A DNA stretch of 12,628 nt. Origin: Frankiales bacterium (GTDB lineage: Bacteria; Actinomycetota; Actinomycetes; Mycobacteriales; SCTD01). The notes under the pieces were generated by a model that saw only the letters and a list, made by a program, of their open reading frames with translations, was not told the DNA's origin and made no database searches. Shown one piece after another: positions 1 through 6,981 of this stretch. How positions within the stretch are numbered: the first letter of the stretch is position 1; the number at the start of each line of letters is the position of its first letter. The position numbers were made by a program, and so were the translations under genes. The DNA lies in the NCBI GenBank assembly GCA_025464915.1, contig JAODNF010000102.1, positions 1 through 12,628 on the forward strand, written 5' to 3'.

Positions 1-1426
1 CGACCTCCTCGCCCTTCCGAGCGGCCTGTGCGCGGCGCACGATGGACATGACGCCCGCGATCTGCTGCGGACCCATCACGGCGATCTTCGCGGTCGGCCA
101 CAGGAAGACGAACCGGGTGCCGAACCCGCGGCCGCCCATCCCGTAGTTGCCGGCGCCGTAGGAGCTCCCCAGGATCACCGTCACGTGCGGCACCGAGCTG
201 TTGCACAGCGCGTTGATCATCTGGCTGCCCCACTTGACCATGCCGGCCTGCTCGTAGTCCTTGCCGACCATGTAGCCCGTGATGTTCTGCAGGAACACCA
301 GGGGGGTGGAGGTCTTGTTGCACAGCTCGATGAACTGCCGCGCCTTCTGCGAGGACTCGGGGAACAGCGGCCCGTTGTTGCCCAGGATGCCGACGGCGAA
401 GCCGTGGACCTGTGCCCACCCGCAGACCAGCGTCGTGCCGTACCTCTCCTTGAACTCCTCGAACTCCGACCCGTCGACGACGCGCCCGATCACCTCGCGG
501 ACGTCGACGGGCTGCCGCAGGTCCTGCGCCATCAGGCCGAGCAGGTCCTCGGGGTCCAGCTCGGGCTCCGTACCCGGGCCCACCGGACCCGGCCCCTCCT
601 TGCGCCAGTGCAGGTGCGTGACGACGTCGCGGCACTGCCGGATCGCGTCGAGCTCGTCCTCCGCCAGGTAGTCGGCCAGACCGCTGACCGAGGCGTGCAT
701 CTCGGCACCGCCGAGCTCCTCGTCCGACGACTCCTCGCCGGTCGCGACCTTCACCAGCGGCGGACCGCCGAGGAACACCTTGGCGTTGTCCTTCACCAGG
801 ATCGTGTACTCCGACAGGCCCGGCATGTAGGCGCCACCGGCGGTCGACGAGCCGAACACGATCGCGACGGTGGGGATGCCCGCACCGGACAACGACGTCG
901 TCTCGTAGAAGAAGCCCCCGGAGCCCGCGAAGTGGAACGTCGCGCCGCGCAGGATCTCCGAGATGTCGCTGCCGCGGGGGCGCAGGTCGCCGCCGGCGGA
1001 CTCGATCAGCTGCACGTACGGCAGCCGGTTCTGGCGCGCGATCTGCAGGGCCCGGTCGATCTTGGGGATCGACGTCTGCGTGAGGGCACCGCCGAGGACG
1101 GTCGGGTCGTGACCGAAGATCACGCACTCCGTACCGCTGATCGTGCCGATGCCGACGATGGCCCCGCCACCGACCGGGTAGTCGGTGTAGAAGCCGGCAA
1201 GGGCGCCGATCTCGAGGAACGGGGTGTCCGGGTCGATGAGCGCGGCGACCCGTTCGCGCACGGTCAGCTTGCCTGCGGCCTTGTGCCGCGCGACGCCCTT
1301 CTCGCTGCCGCCCTGTCCGGCCAGGTGCAGCTGCTCGTTCAGCGCCTCGATAAGCGCCACCATGTCCGTGCGGTTCTGCTGGAAGGACTCCGAGTGACGG
1401 TCGACCGCCGTCCCGAGGACGGTCAC
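1..1426 (-). CDS. Acyl-CoA carboxylase beta (carboxyltransferase) subunit, methylcrotonyl/geranyl-CoA type, C-terminus off the left edge
   Basis: 475 codons are visible. The protein is the carboxyltransferase half of a biotin-dependent acyl-CoA carboxylase, moving CO2 from carboxybiotin to an acyl-CoA; the biotin carboxylase/carrier subunit is not in view. Both crotonase-fold halves are recognisable: the N-terminal oxyanion-hole stretch STAGGAYMPG (about residues 194-203) and the C-terminal one GAGNYGMGGR (about 424-433), preceded by FLQNITGYMVG (378-388). The NITG and GNYGM signatures point to the methylcrotonyl/geranyl-CoA branch rather than propionyl-CoA carboxylase; the Cys that commonly follows GNYGM is Gly here. 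About 60 C-terminal residues of the usual ~535 lie beyond the edge. The GTG start at 1426 is chosen because it overlaps the stop of the upstream gene as GTGA, indicating translational coupling; an internal ATG lies 21 codons later. Exact acyl substrate is unknown. Confidence 0.9.
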   Translation of the reverse strand, partial: MTVLGTAVDRHSESFQQNRTDMVALIEALNEQLHLAGQGGSEKGVARHKAAGKLTVRERVAALIDPDTPFLEIGALAGFYTDYPVGGGAIVGIGTISGTECVIFGHDPTVLGGALTQTSIPKIDRALQIARQNRLPYVQLIESAGGDLRPRGSDISEILRGATFHFAGSGGFFYETTSLSGAGIPTVAIVFGSSTAGGAYMPGLSEYTILVKDNAKVFLGGPPLVKVATGEESSDEELGGAEMHASVSGLADYLAEDELDAIRQCRDVVTHLHWRKEGPGPVGPGTEPELDPEDLLGLMAQDLRQPVDVREVIGRVVDGSEFEEFKERYGTTLVCGWAQVHGFAVGILGNNGPLFPESSQKARQFIELCNKTSTPLVFLQNITGYMVGKDYEQAGMVKWGSQMINALCNSSVPHVTVILGSSYGAGNYGMGGRGFGTRFVFLWPTAKIAVMGPQQIAGVMSIVRRAQAARKGEEV

Positions 1427-2202
1427 GAGAGCGGCTTCCGGCCGGTGCCCGCGGGGCCTGCGTACGCCTGTGCGATCGAGGCCCACTGGGCTGCGGTGTC
1501 CCCCTCGACCGACAGCGACAGGTCGTCGAGGTGCCGGCGCTGCGTGACGAGCAGCGCGAAGTCGAGAGCGGTGCCCGTGATCCGGTCGGGCGCGTCCGGA
1601 GGCCCCCACTCCCCCGCGCCGGGCCCGGTGAGGGCGACGTGCACCGGAGCATCCGGGTTGTCGACGCCGTGGACCAGGTAGGCGTACGGGCGAGCCTGCA
1701 CGCCGATGTGGCAGACGTGCCGAAGCCGGTCGCTGGTCACGGGTGCGAGCCCGAGGGCGTCGGACACGTCCTGGCCGTGCGCCCAAGTCTCCATCAGCCG
1801 CGCGCTCGCGAACGAGGTCAGGCTCATCGGCGGCCCGTACCAGGGGACCCGGGCGCCGGGGTCCGCCTTCTCGGTCGCCGCCACGAGCGCGGCCCGGCCG
1901 CGACGCCAGTCGGCGAGGAGCTCGCCGCCGGTGTTGTCCCGGCCGTACTGGACGTCCGCACCCGGCTGCACGTGGCCGCCGAGCAGCGCCTTCAGGTGCA
2001 CGTCGAAGGCCGCGGCGTCGGTCAGCGCGAGGACGGCGGTGCCGTCGAAGTAGTGCAGGTGCGCGATGCAGTCGGCGACGTCCCAGCCCTCGGCCGGTGT
2101 CGGCGTGCGCCACTGCTCCTCGGTCAGTCCGCAGACGCGCGCGTCGAGCGCGGCGTGCTCGTCCTGCAGGTCGCGCAGCAGCGAGCTGAGGTCTGGCTTC
2201 AT
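1423..2202 (-). CDS. DinB/MDMPI-fold metal-binding protein, TIGR03084-like
   Basis: A 259-residue protein of the DinB-like four-helix superfamily that includes mycothiol-dependent maleylpyruvate isomerase. The N-terminal helix pattern with EEQWRTPTPAEGWDVADCIAHLH (in pieces, residues 28-50) is typical. Candidate metal ligands are His48 or His50, Glu138 and His142, the latter two in the ETWAHGQDV motif whose E-x3-H spacing matches the MDMPI metal site. From memory it fits the TIGR03084 family, whose members are often found beside acyl-CoA carboxylase and acyclic-terpene-utilisation-type genes; that agrees with its coupling (4-nt GTGA overlap) to the carboxylase beta subunit downstream. The ATG at 2202 follows a GGAGG about 10 nt upstream. 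The reaction catalysed is not known; a thiol-dependent transferase or isomerase role is inference. Its promoter must lie in the 151-bp gap shared with the divergent phosphatase gene. Confidence 0.8.
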   Translation of the reverse strand: MKPDLSSLLRDLQDEHAALDARVCGLTEEQWRTPTPAEGWDVADCIAHLHYFDGTAVLALTDAAAFDVHLKALLGGHVQPGADVQYGRDNTGGELLADWRRGRAALVAATEKADPGARVPWYGPPMSLTSFASARLMETWAHGQDVSDALGLAPVTSDRLRHVCHIGVQARPYAYLVHGVDNPDAPVHVALTGPGAGEWGPPDAPDRITGTALDFALLVTQRRHLDDLSLSVEGDTAAQWASIAQAYAGPAGTGRKPLS

Positions 2203-2353
2203 CCGGGTGTGACCCTCCGCGTGTCGGCTGCGTCACATCCTGCCCGACGGCTACTCGCCGGTAGCGCAGGGCCAGGAGGTTGCTCGGTCGGGGTACGGGC
2301 AGAGTCCTGGCATGCCCAGTGACCCGCGGTCCGAGAAAGACAGCTGATCTGGG

Positions 2354-3943
2354 GTGGGGGGCAGCAACGACCTCGCGGACTTCGGCCTGGGGGACGTCGT
2401 TCGGCTGGGCAGCCGGCTGCGCGTCCTGGCTCCTGCCAGCACGGACGTCGCCGACTTCGCGACGCGCCTCTGCTCGACGCTGCACGAGACCTTCGTGCAG
2501 GACGACGGTGGCCGGCAGGCCGTGCTGGTCAGGCTCTACCTGACGCAACCCGCCGGCGCACTGCCGCCGTTCGAGCGGGCGTTCGCGGGAGCCCTTGCCG
2601 ACGATGTCCGCTGCCTCACCCTGCTGGGGACCTGCGGCGACAGACCGGAGTGGAACGACCGCCACCGATCCGCGGGCCATCTCGTCATCCCGCTGCATGA
2701 CGCCCGGCGCATCGCCGAGTTGCCGATGATCGCCGCGCTGCTCGGGCAGATGGGAGTCGATCTCGGTCACCTGGTCGCTCCCGACGGATTGATGCTCGAC
2801 CCTGCCGAGCACCGCTTCGGCGTCTTTCACGTCGAGGAGGCGCAGGGCAGTCCTCTCATACCGGCACAGGCCTTCGTCGAGGAGCACAGGATCCGCTCCG
2901 TTCTCGGCTTCGGCGGCGTCCTTCCGGACGGCGAGATCTACGCGGTCGTCGTCTTCAGCAAGGTGGCGGTGCGGCGTGAGCTCGCCGAGCTGCTCGAGAC
3001 GCTCTCTCCTGGCATCACCCTGGCCCTGACCGAGATGCTCGAGCTCCCGGTCTTCCCGGAGCGGGCACGCGTCAGGGAGGTCCCCGAGTCCGAGCGCGGC
3101 AGGGCGAGGGAGGGACTGATGCGAGGGCTGCTGGAAGTCCACGAGCGGGTCGCGGCGCTCGAGTCCGACCGCGCGCGAGTGGCGCTCGCGGAGGCGCGGC
3201 GCGAGGCCGAGCGCTCGACCGGCCTGGCCCGGACTCTTCAGGCCAGCCTGCTCCCGCACGAGCTGCCGAAGATCAGCGGACTCAAGTCGGCTGCCTACTT
3301 CCAGCCGGCCGGCGACGGCAGCGAGGTCGGCGGTGACTTCTACGACCTGTTCCCCGTCCGCCGCGGCACGTGGGGCGTGGCCCTCGGCGACATCAGTGGC
3401 AAGGGCGTGGGCGCCGCGTCGCTGACTGGGCTGGCGCGGCACACCATCCGCGCAGCAGCGCTGCGTGCCCGCAGCACGGTCGAGGTCCTGCGGGTTCTGA
3501 ACGAAGCGGTCTACCGGCAGGAGATCGCCGAGGAGCGCTACCTCACCGTCGCCTTCGCCTTCCTGGTGCGTCGTGGGCCGGTGCTCGAGGTCGACCTCTG
3601 CCTGGGTGGCCACGAGCCGCCCCTCCTGGTGCGCCCCGGGCAGTCGGCGGTCGAGGTGGGCAGCACCGGCCAGCCACTCGGGCTGTTCGCCAACGCCGAG
3701 GTCACGTCGTCGCGGTTCGAGATGTTCCGCGGGCACTCCCTCGTGCTGTTCACCGATGGCGTGACCGAGTCACGGCGCGACCGCGAGTTCTACGGGTCCG
3801 ATCGGGTCGAGGCGACGCTGTCCGCGCTCAGCGACCGGCCGATCGCCGAGATCGTGAGCGGCCTGGCCTCGGCGGTGTCGTCCTTCCAGGGCCCCAGCGC
3901 CTCCGACGACGTCGCCATCCTGGGGCTCCAGACCTCACGGTGA
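2354..3943 (+). CDS. SpoIIE/RsbU-type PP2C serine/threonine phosphatase with N-terminal sensory region
   Basis: 529 residues, no signal peptide or membrane segment seen, so cytoplasmic. Residues about 290-529 form a SpoIIE-family PP2C phosphatase: the TLQASLLPHELP lead-in (294-305), GGDFYD (326-331, Asp328 and Asp331), GDISGKG (345-351, Asp346), GGHEPPLLV (418-426), FTDGVTES (466-473, Asp468) and SDDVAIL (517-523). All metal-binding aspartates are present, so it should be active, most likely dephosphorylating an anti-sigma-factor antagonist. Residues 250-290 are a charged helix like a signalling linker. Residues 1-235 resemble a GAF-like sensor but I do not recognise a named family. The GTG start at 2354 is the first possible one after an in-frame TGA at 2345-2347 and has only a weak ribosome site. 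Its stop overlaps the convergent response regulator gene by 9 nt. No anti-sigma kinase or STAS partner is in view. Confidence 0.88.
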   Translation: MGGSNDLADFGLGDVVRLGSRLRVLAPASTDVADFATRLCSTLHETFVQDDGGRQAVLVRLYLTQPAGALPPFERAFAGALADDVRCLTLLGTCGDRPEWNDRHRSAGHLVIPLHDARRIAELPMIAALLGQMGVDLGHLVAPDGLMLDPAEHRFGVFHVEEAQGSPLIPAQAFVEEHRIRSVLGFGGVLPDGEIYAVVVFSKVAVRRELAELLETLSPGITLALTEMLELPVFPERARVREVPESERGRAREGLMRGLLEVHERVAALESDRARVALAEARREAERSTGLARTLQASLLPHELPKISGLKSAAYFQPAGDGSEVGGDFYDLFPVRRGTWGVALGDISGKGVGAASLTGLARHTIRAAALRARSTVEVLRVLNEAVYRQEIAEERYLTVAFAFLVRRGPVLEVDLCLGGHEPPLLVRPGQSAVEVGSTGQPLGLFANAEVTSSRFEMFRGHSLVLFTDGVTESRRDREFYGSDRVEATLSALSDRPIAEIVSGLASAVSSFQGPSASDDVAILGLQTSR

Positions 3944-4321
3944 GGCCGCGGCCCTCCTGCGGTCGACGAGGTCGATGACGCGGGTGAGAAGCACCTCGGG
4001 ATCGGTGCCCTTCTCGACGAACGCGTCGGCCCCGGCGCGCCGAGCCTGGGTGTCGTCGGCGTACGGGGCCGAGCTGAACACCACCACCACCGCGTCCGGC
4101 CCGGCGAGCTGCAGCGACGGGATGAGGGCCAGACCGTCGGCGCCGCGCAGGTCCGCGTCCAGGACGATCCCGTCCGGCGGCAACCGGTGTGCCGAGGCCA
4201 GCGCCGAGGGTCCGTCGGCAGCGGTGTCGATCCCGTCGATCCCCGGGTGGTCGTTCCCGAGCAGCTCGAACAGCCTGCGCAGGCTCGGGTCGTCGTCCAC
4301 GACGAGCAGTCGTACCGGCAC
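3935..4321 (-). CDS. Stand-alone receiver-domain response regulator
   Basis: 128 residues, a single CheY-like receiver with no output domain. Key residues are visible: the acidic pocket Asp9-Asp11 in VVDDDPS, the phospho-acceptor Asp55 in VLDADLRGADG (seven residues before the DG), a Ser at about 83-84 in VVFSSA and the conserved Lys104 in FVEKG. It should signal through protein-protein contact rather than DNA binding. The GTG start at 4321 is preferred because GGGAGG lies 5 nt upstream; an in-frame ATG at 4351 would add 10 residues. The gene converges on the SpoIIE-type phosphatase and shares 9 nt with it, suggesting but not proving that the two belong to one signalling pathway. The cognate kinase is not in the window. 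A hairpin-forming inverted repeat lies just upstream (4360-4375). Confidence 0.85.
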   Translation of the reverse strand: MPVRLLVVDDDPSLRRLFELLGNDHPGIDGIDTAADGPSALASAHRLPPDGIVLDADLRGADGLALIPSLQLAGPDAVVVVFSSAPYADDTQARRAGADAFVEKGTDPEVLLTRVIDLVDRRRAAASP

Positions 4322-4359
4322 GAGCGCCTCCCACGGTGTCTGGCTCTGCATCCTGACGG

Positions 4360-4375
4360 CCGGACGGCTGTCCGG
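4360..4375. repeat. Inverted repeat upstream of the response regulator
   Basis: Arms CCGGAC and GTCCGG are separated by GGCT, a perfect 6-bp stem with a 4-nt loop. It sits 39 nt before the preferred GTG start (4321) and 9 nt before the alternative ATG (4351), so it could be an operator or a leader stem-loop of the response regulator mRNA. In such GC-rich DNA a stem of this size can occur by chance. Confidence 0.3.
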
Positions 4376-4527
4376 ACATGGCCAGAAATGGCGGCACACG
4401 CACCGCCCACCTCGTCCGCTTCCGACCCTCCCTGACCGGTTTCCCGCACCTGTCCGGGTAGCCAGCGAGTGGCCCGAAACGCCCACCTGGAGGTGACCCC
4501 ACCTGCGTCTACGGAGCTGCTCGAGGG

Positions 4528-5196
4528 CTAGCGCCGCCGGGGAACCTTGCGTGGACCGACGGGCTCGCCGAGCAGGGTCTGCAGGCCGGGCAGCACGACG
4601 TCGAGCGGACGACTCGTCCGGAAGACGACGATCGACTGCTCCTCGTGGGCCGGGCGGGACAGGGCGGTGAGCGCTTCGTCGAGGCCGACGGTGAGGTCCT
4701 TCTCGGGAGTCGAGGTGCGCCCTCGCATCCAGTCGCGCAGGACGTGGTTGTGCACGGTCACCCAGGCGCTCGCGAGCAGCTCGGCGGCGAGAGCCTCGCC
4801 GGTGACCTCGGCCAGGAAGAACCGGCCGAGGACGCGCTGGTAGCGCGACATCATGGCCAGCTCGCGGTCCCGCAGGGCGGGCACGGTGGACGTCAGGCGG
4901 TAGCGGTGCACGGCGAGGTCGCCCTCGGCCAGGAACTGCCGGATCACGAACAGCGCCGCGTCCAAGGCGCGGGCCTGCGGGTCGCCGACACCCGACTCGA
5001 GCCGCTCCTGCATGCCCGCGAGCAGCCGGGTGTGGTCGGGGAAGACGACCTCGTCCTTGCTCTTGAAGGCGCGGAAGAACGTCGTGCGACCGACCCCGGC
5101 GCGCGCGGCGATGGAGTCGACGGTAGTCGCGTCGTACCCCTCCGTCTCGAAGAGCTCGAAGGCGGCGGCCACCAGCTGGGCGCGTGCTGTGGGCAA
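4528..5196 (-). CDS. TetR-family transcriptional regulator divergent from phaC
   Basis: About 222 residues. The N-terminal TetR DNA-binding domain is clear: AAFELFETEGYDATTVDSIA in the first helices, then the helix-turn-helix ARAGVGRTTFFRAFKSKDEV; the C-terminal ligand/dimer domain is diverged and gives no ligand hint. The TTG at 5196 is preferred because GAGGAG stands 5 nt before it; a GTG at 5202 or a TTG at 5220 are alternatives in the same frame, and none gives an ATG start. It is transcribed away from phaC, and the shared intergenic region carries twin palindromes that are the likely operators, so autoregulation and control of phaC-phaZ is the natural model. Pseudomonas pha clusters also carry a TetR-family protein, PhaD, but the helix-turn-helix here does not look like PhaD as I remember it, so I do not use that name. 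Most likely a repressor responding to an acyl-CoA-like ligand (inference). Confidence 0.88.
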   Translation of the reverse strand: MPTARAQLVAAAFELFETEGYDATTVDSIAARAGVGRTTFFRAFKSKDEVVFPDHTRLLAGMQERLESGVGDPQARALDAALFVIRQFLAEGDLAVHRYRLTSTVPALRDRELAMMSRYQRVLGRFFLAEVTGEALAAELLASAWVTVHNHVLRDWMRGRTSTPEKDLTVGLDEALTALSRPAHEEQSIVVFRTSRPLDVVLPGLQTLLGEPVGPRKVPRRR

Positions 5197-5225
5197 GGCC
5201 ACTCCTCGCAGTGCAGACAACCCTG

Positions 5226-5261
5226 ACGGTACTCCGTACCGTTCTACAGGTACTCAGTACC
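5226..5261. promoter_or_regulatory. Twin palindromic operators between tetR and phaC
   Basis: Two copies of GGTAC-N3-GTACC: 5228-5240 with spacer TCC, and 5249-5261 with spacer TCA. The first is extended by AC/GT on its sides to 7-bp arms (5226-5242). The centres (5234 and 5255) are 21 bp apart, two helical turns, placing both on one face of the DNA. Location between divergent TetR-family and phaC starts strongly suggests TetR binding sites overlapping both promoters. I could not place convincing -35/-10 boxes. Confidence 0.75.
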
Positions 5262-5283
5262 ACACCTTGGGGGGACCTTTCCA

Positions 5284-6981
5284 ATGACCACGCCGCGCAC
5301 CCAGAACGCCGACGTCTCGGCGCCGCTCGACATGCTGCTGACGCAGGGCTCGCTGGGCATGAGGTCCCGCGCCGTCCCGTTCCGCTCGACGATCGCCTTC
5401 GGCACCGCGCTCGCGAAGCGCCCCCGTCGGGTCGCCGCCCGCGCCGGCACGCTGACCGCCGAGCTCGGCCGCATCGCCGTCGGCGGCTCGAAGGTCGCGC
5501 CGTCCAGCCGGGACAAGCGCTTCGCCGACCCCGCCTGGAGCGAGAACCCCGCTCTCCGCCGCATCGTGCAGACCTACCTCGCCGCCGCGGCGTGTGCCGA
5601 GGGCCTTGCGCAGGACGTGCCCATGGAGTGGCAGGACGCGGAGCGCGTGCGGTTCGCGGTCTCCGGCATCGTCGAGGCGCTCGCCCCCAGCAACAACCCG
5701 CTGACCAGCCCGCTGGCCTGGAAGGCGGCCATCGACACCGGCGGCCTCAGCATCGCCCGCGGCCTGCGCAACGCCGTCAGCGACCTGGCCACCGCGCCGC
5801 GCATCCCCAAGATGGTCGACACCTCCAGCTTCACCCTCGGCGAGAACCTCGGCGCCTCCGAAGGCGCGGTCGTGCTGCGGACGCCGGTCTTCGAGCTCAT
5901 CCAGTACACGCCGAAGACGGAGACCGTCCGCACCGAGCCGCTGCTCGTCGTGCCGCCGAGCATCAACAAGTACTACGTGCTCGACCTCTCCCCCGACCGC
6001 AGCATGATCCGGCACCTGGTCGAGTCCGGGCAGCAGGTCTTCGTGATGTCGTGGCGCAACCCGGACGCCCGGCACAGCAAGTGGGGCGTCGACGTCTACG
6101 TGCAGTCGATCCTCGACGCGATGGCTGCGGTCCGCACGATCACGGACACGACGAGCACCCACCTGATGGCTGCCTGCTCCGGCGGCATCCTGGCCTCGAT
6201 GACGTCGTCGTACCTGGAGCAGACCGGCCGGATCGACGAGCTCGCCAGCCTCACCCTCCTCGTCACCGTCCTCGACCAGAGCAGGGGCGGTACGACGAGC
6301 GCGTTCGTCGACGAGAGCGTGGCCGCTGCGGCCGTCGCCGCGTCCCGTCGCAAGGGCTACCTCGACGGCAAGCAGCTCGCCGAGATCTTCGCCTGGCTCC
6401 GCCCTAACGACCTGGTGTGGAACTACGTCGTCAGCAACTGGCTGCAGGGCAAGCAGCCCCCGGCGTTCGACATCCTCGCCTGGAACGCGGACACGACCCG
6501 GATGGCCGCGCGCCTGCACGCCGACTTCCTCAGCATCGCGATGAGCAACGGGCTGACGCGTCCCGGCGGCACGACCGTGCTCGGCAACGAGGTCGACCTG
6601 CAGAAGGTCACCGTCGACAGCTACGTCGTCGCCGGTGTCGCCGACCACCTGTGCCGCTGGCAGAACTGCTACCAGAGCACCCAGATGCTCGGCGGCAGCT
6701 CCCGCTTCATCCTCTCGACGAACGGTCACATCGCCGCCCTGGTCAACCCGCCGGGCAACCCCAAGAGCTCCTACCTCGCGCAGGACGACGCGGTGAAGCC
6801 GTCCACGTCGGCCGAGGAGTGGCAGGCCGGCGCGGAGCAGAAGCAGGGCTCCTGGTGGCCCGACTACGTCGCCTGGCTCACGGAGCGCTCCGGCGAGCAG
6901 AAGGGAGCGCCGGCCGAGCTCGGCTCCGAGGTGCACAAGGTCCTCGAGGCGGCCCCGGGCAGCTACGTTCTGGACGCATGA
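5284..6981 (+). CDS. phaC: Polyhydroxyalkanoate synthase, class II-like
   Basis: 565 residues; polymerises (R)-3-hydroxyacyl-CoA into storage polyester at the granule surface. The N-terminal PhaC domain (to about residue 190) is followed by an alpha/beta-hydrolase catalytic domain. The triad is Cys298 (in AACSGG), Asp454 (in VAGVADHLC) and His482 (in NGHIAAL); Asp-His spacing of 28 and the positions themselves match Pseudomonas class II synthases (about Cys296, Asp452, His480, from memory). Further class II-like strings are NKYYVLDLSPD, VFVMSWRNPD, LRPNDLVWNYVV, FDILAWNADTTR and NPPGNPKSSYL. The usual first Gly of the lipase box is Ala296. The ATG at 5284 follows a G-rich ribosome site (GGGGGG) and twin operators. 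The stop overlaps the phaZ start as ATGA. Class II implies medium-chain monomers, but substrate length cannot be read from sequence. No PhaE/PhaR partner is adjacent, consistent with a single-subunit enzyme. Confidence 0.93.
   Translation: MTTPRTQNADVSAPLDMLLTQGSLGMRSRAVPFRSTIAFGTALAKRPRRVAARAGTLTAELGRIAVGGSKVAPSSRDKRFADPAWSENPALRRIVQTYLAAAACAEGLAQDVPMEWQDAERVRFAVSGIVEALAPSNNPLTSPLAWKAAIDTGGLSIARGLRNAVSDLATAPRIPKMVDTSSFTLGENLGASEGAVVLRTPVFELIQYTPKTETVRTEPLLVVPPSINKYYVLDLSPDRSMIRHLVESGQQVFVMSWRNPDARHSKWGVDVYVQSILDAMAAVRTITDTTSTHLMAACSGGILASMTSSYLEQTGRIDELASLTLLVTVLDQSRGGTTSAFVDESVAAAAVAASRRKGYLDGKQLAEIFAWLRPNDLVWNYVVSNWLQGKQPPAFDILAWNADTTRMAARLHADFLSIAMSNGLTRPGGTTVLGNEVDLQKVTVDSYVVAGVADHLCRWQNCYQSTQMLGGSSRFILSTNGHIAALVNPPGNPKSSYLAQDDAVKPSTSAEEWQAGAEQKQGSWWPDYVAWLTERSGEQKGAPAELGSEVHKVLEAAPGSYVLDA

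Noticed and set aside
185..1681. 498-codon plus-strand open frame opposite the carboxylase gene
   Set aside because: It is antisense to a clear carboxyltransferase, is Arg/Leu/Val-rich low-complexity text, and matches no family; long antisense frames are routine at this GC content.
4440..4490. Stress-sigma-like promoter upstream of the response regulator (GTTT with GGCTAC on the minus strand)
   Set aside because: Spacing is only 13 nt and the -10 element departs from the GGGTA consensus.
4484..4495. CACCT-GG-AGGTG inverted repeat just after the tetR stop
   Set aside because: Stem of five pairs with a two-base loop and no T-run; a terminator or operator role is not supported.
3935..5284. Single 449-codon minus-strand frame spanning the tetR region and the response regulator
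   Set aside because: Only its last ~128 codons look like a protein (receiver domain); the rest is the out-of-frame shadow of tetR. Not a fusion.
5254..6936. 560-codon minus-strand open frame opposite phaC
   Set aside because: The plus strand carries phaC with complete catalytic residues; the antisense product has the typical repetitive shadow composition and covers the operator region.
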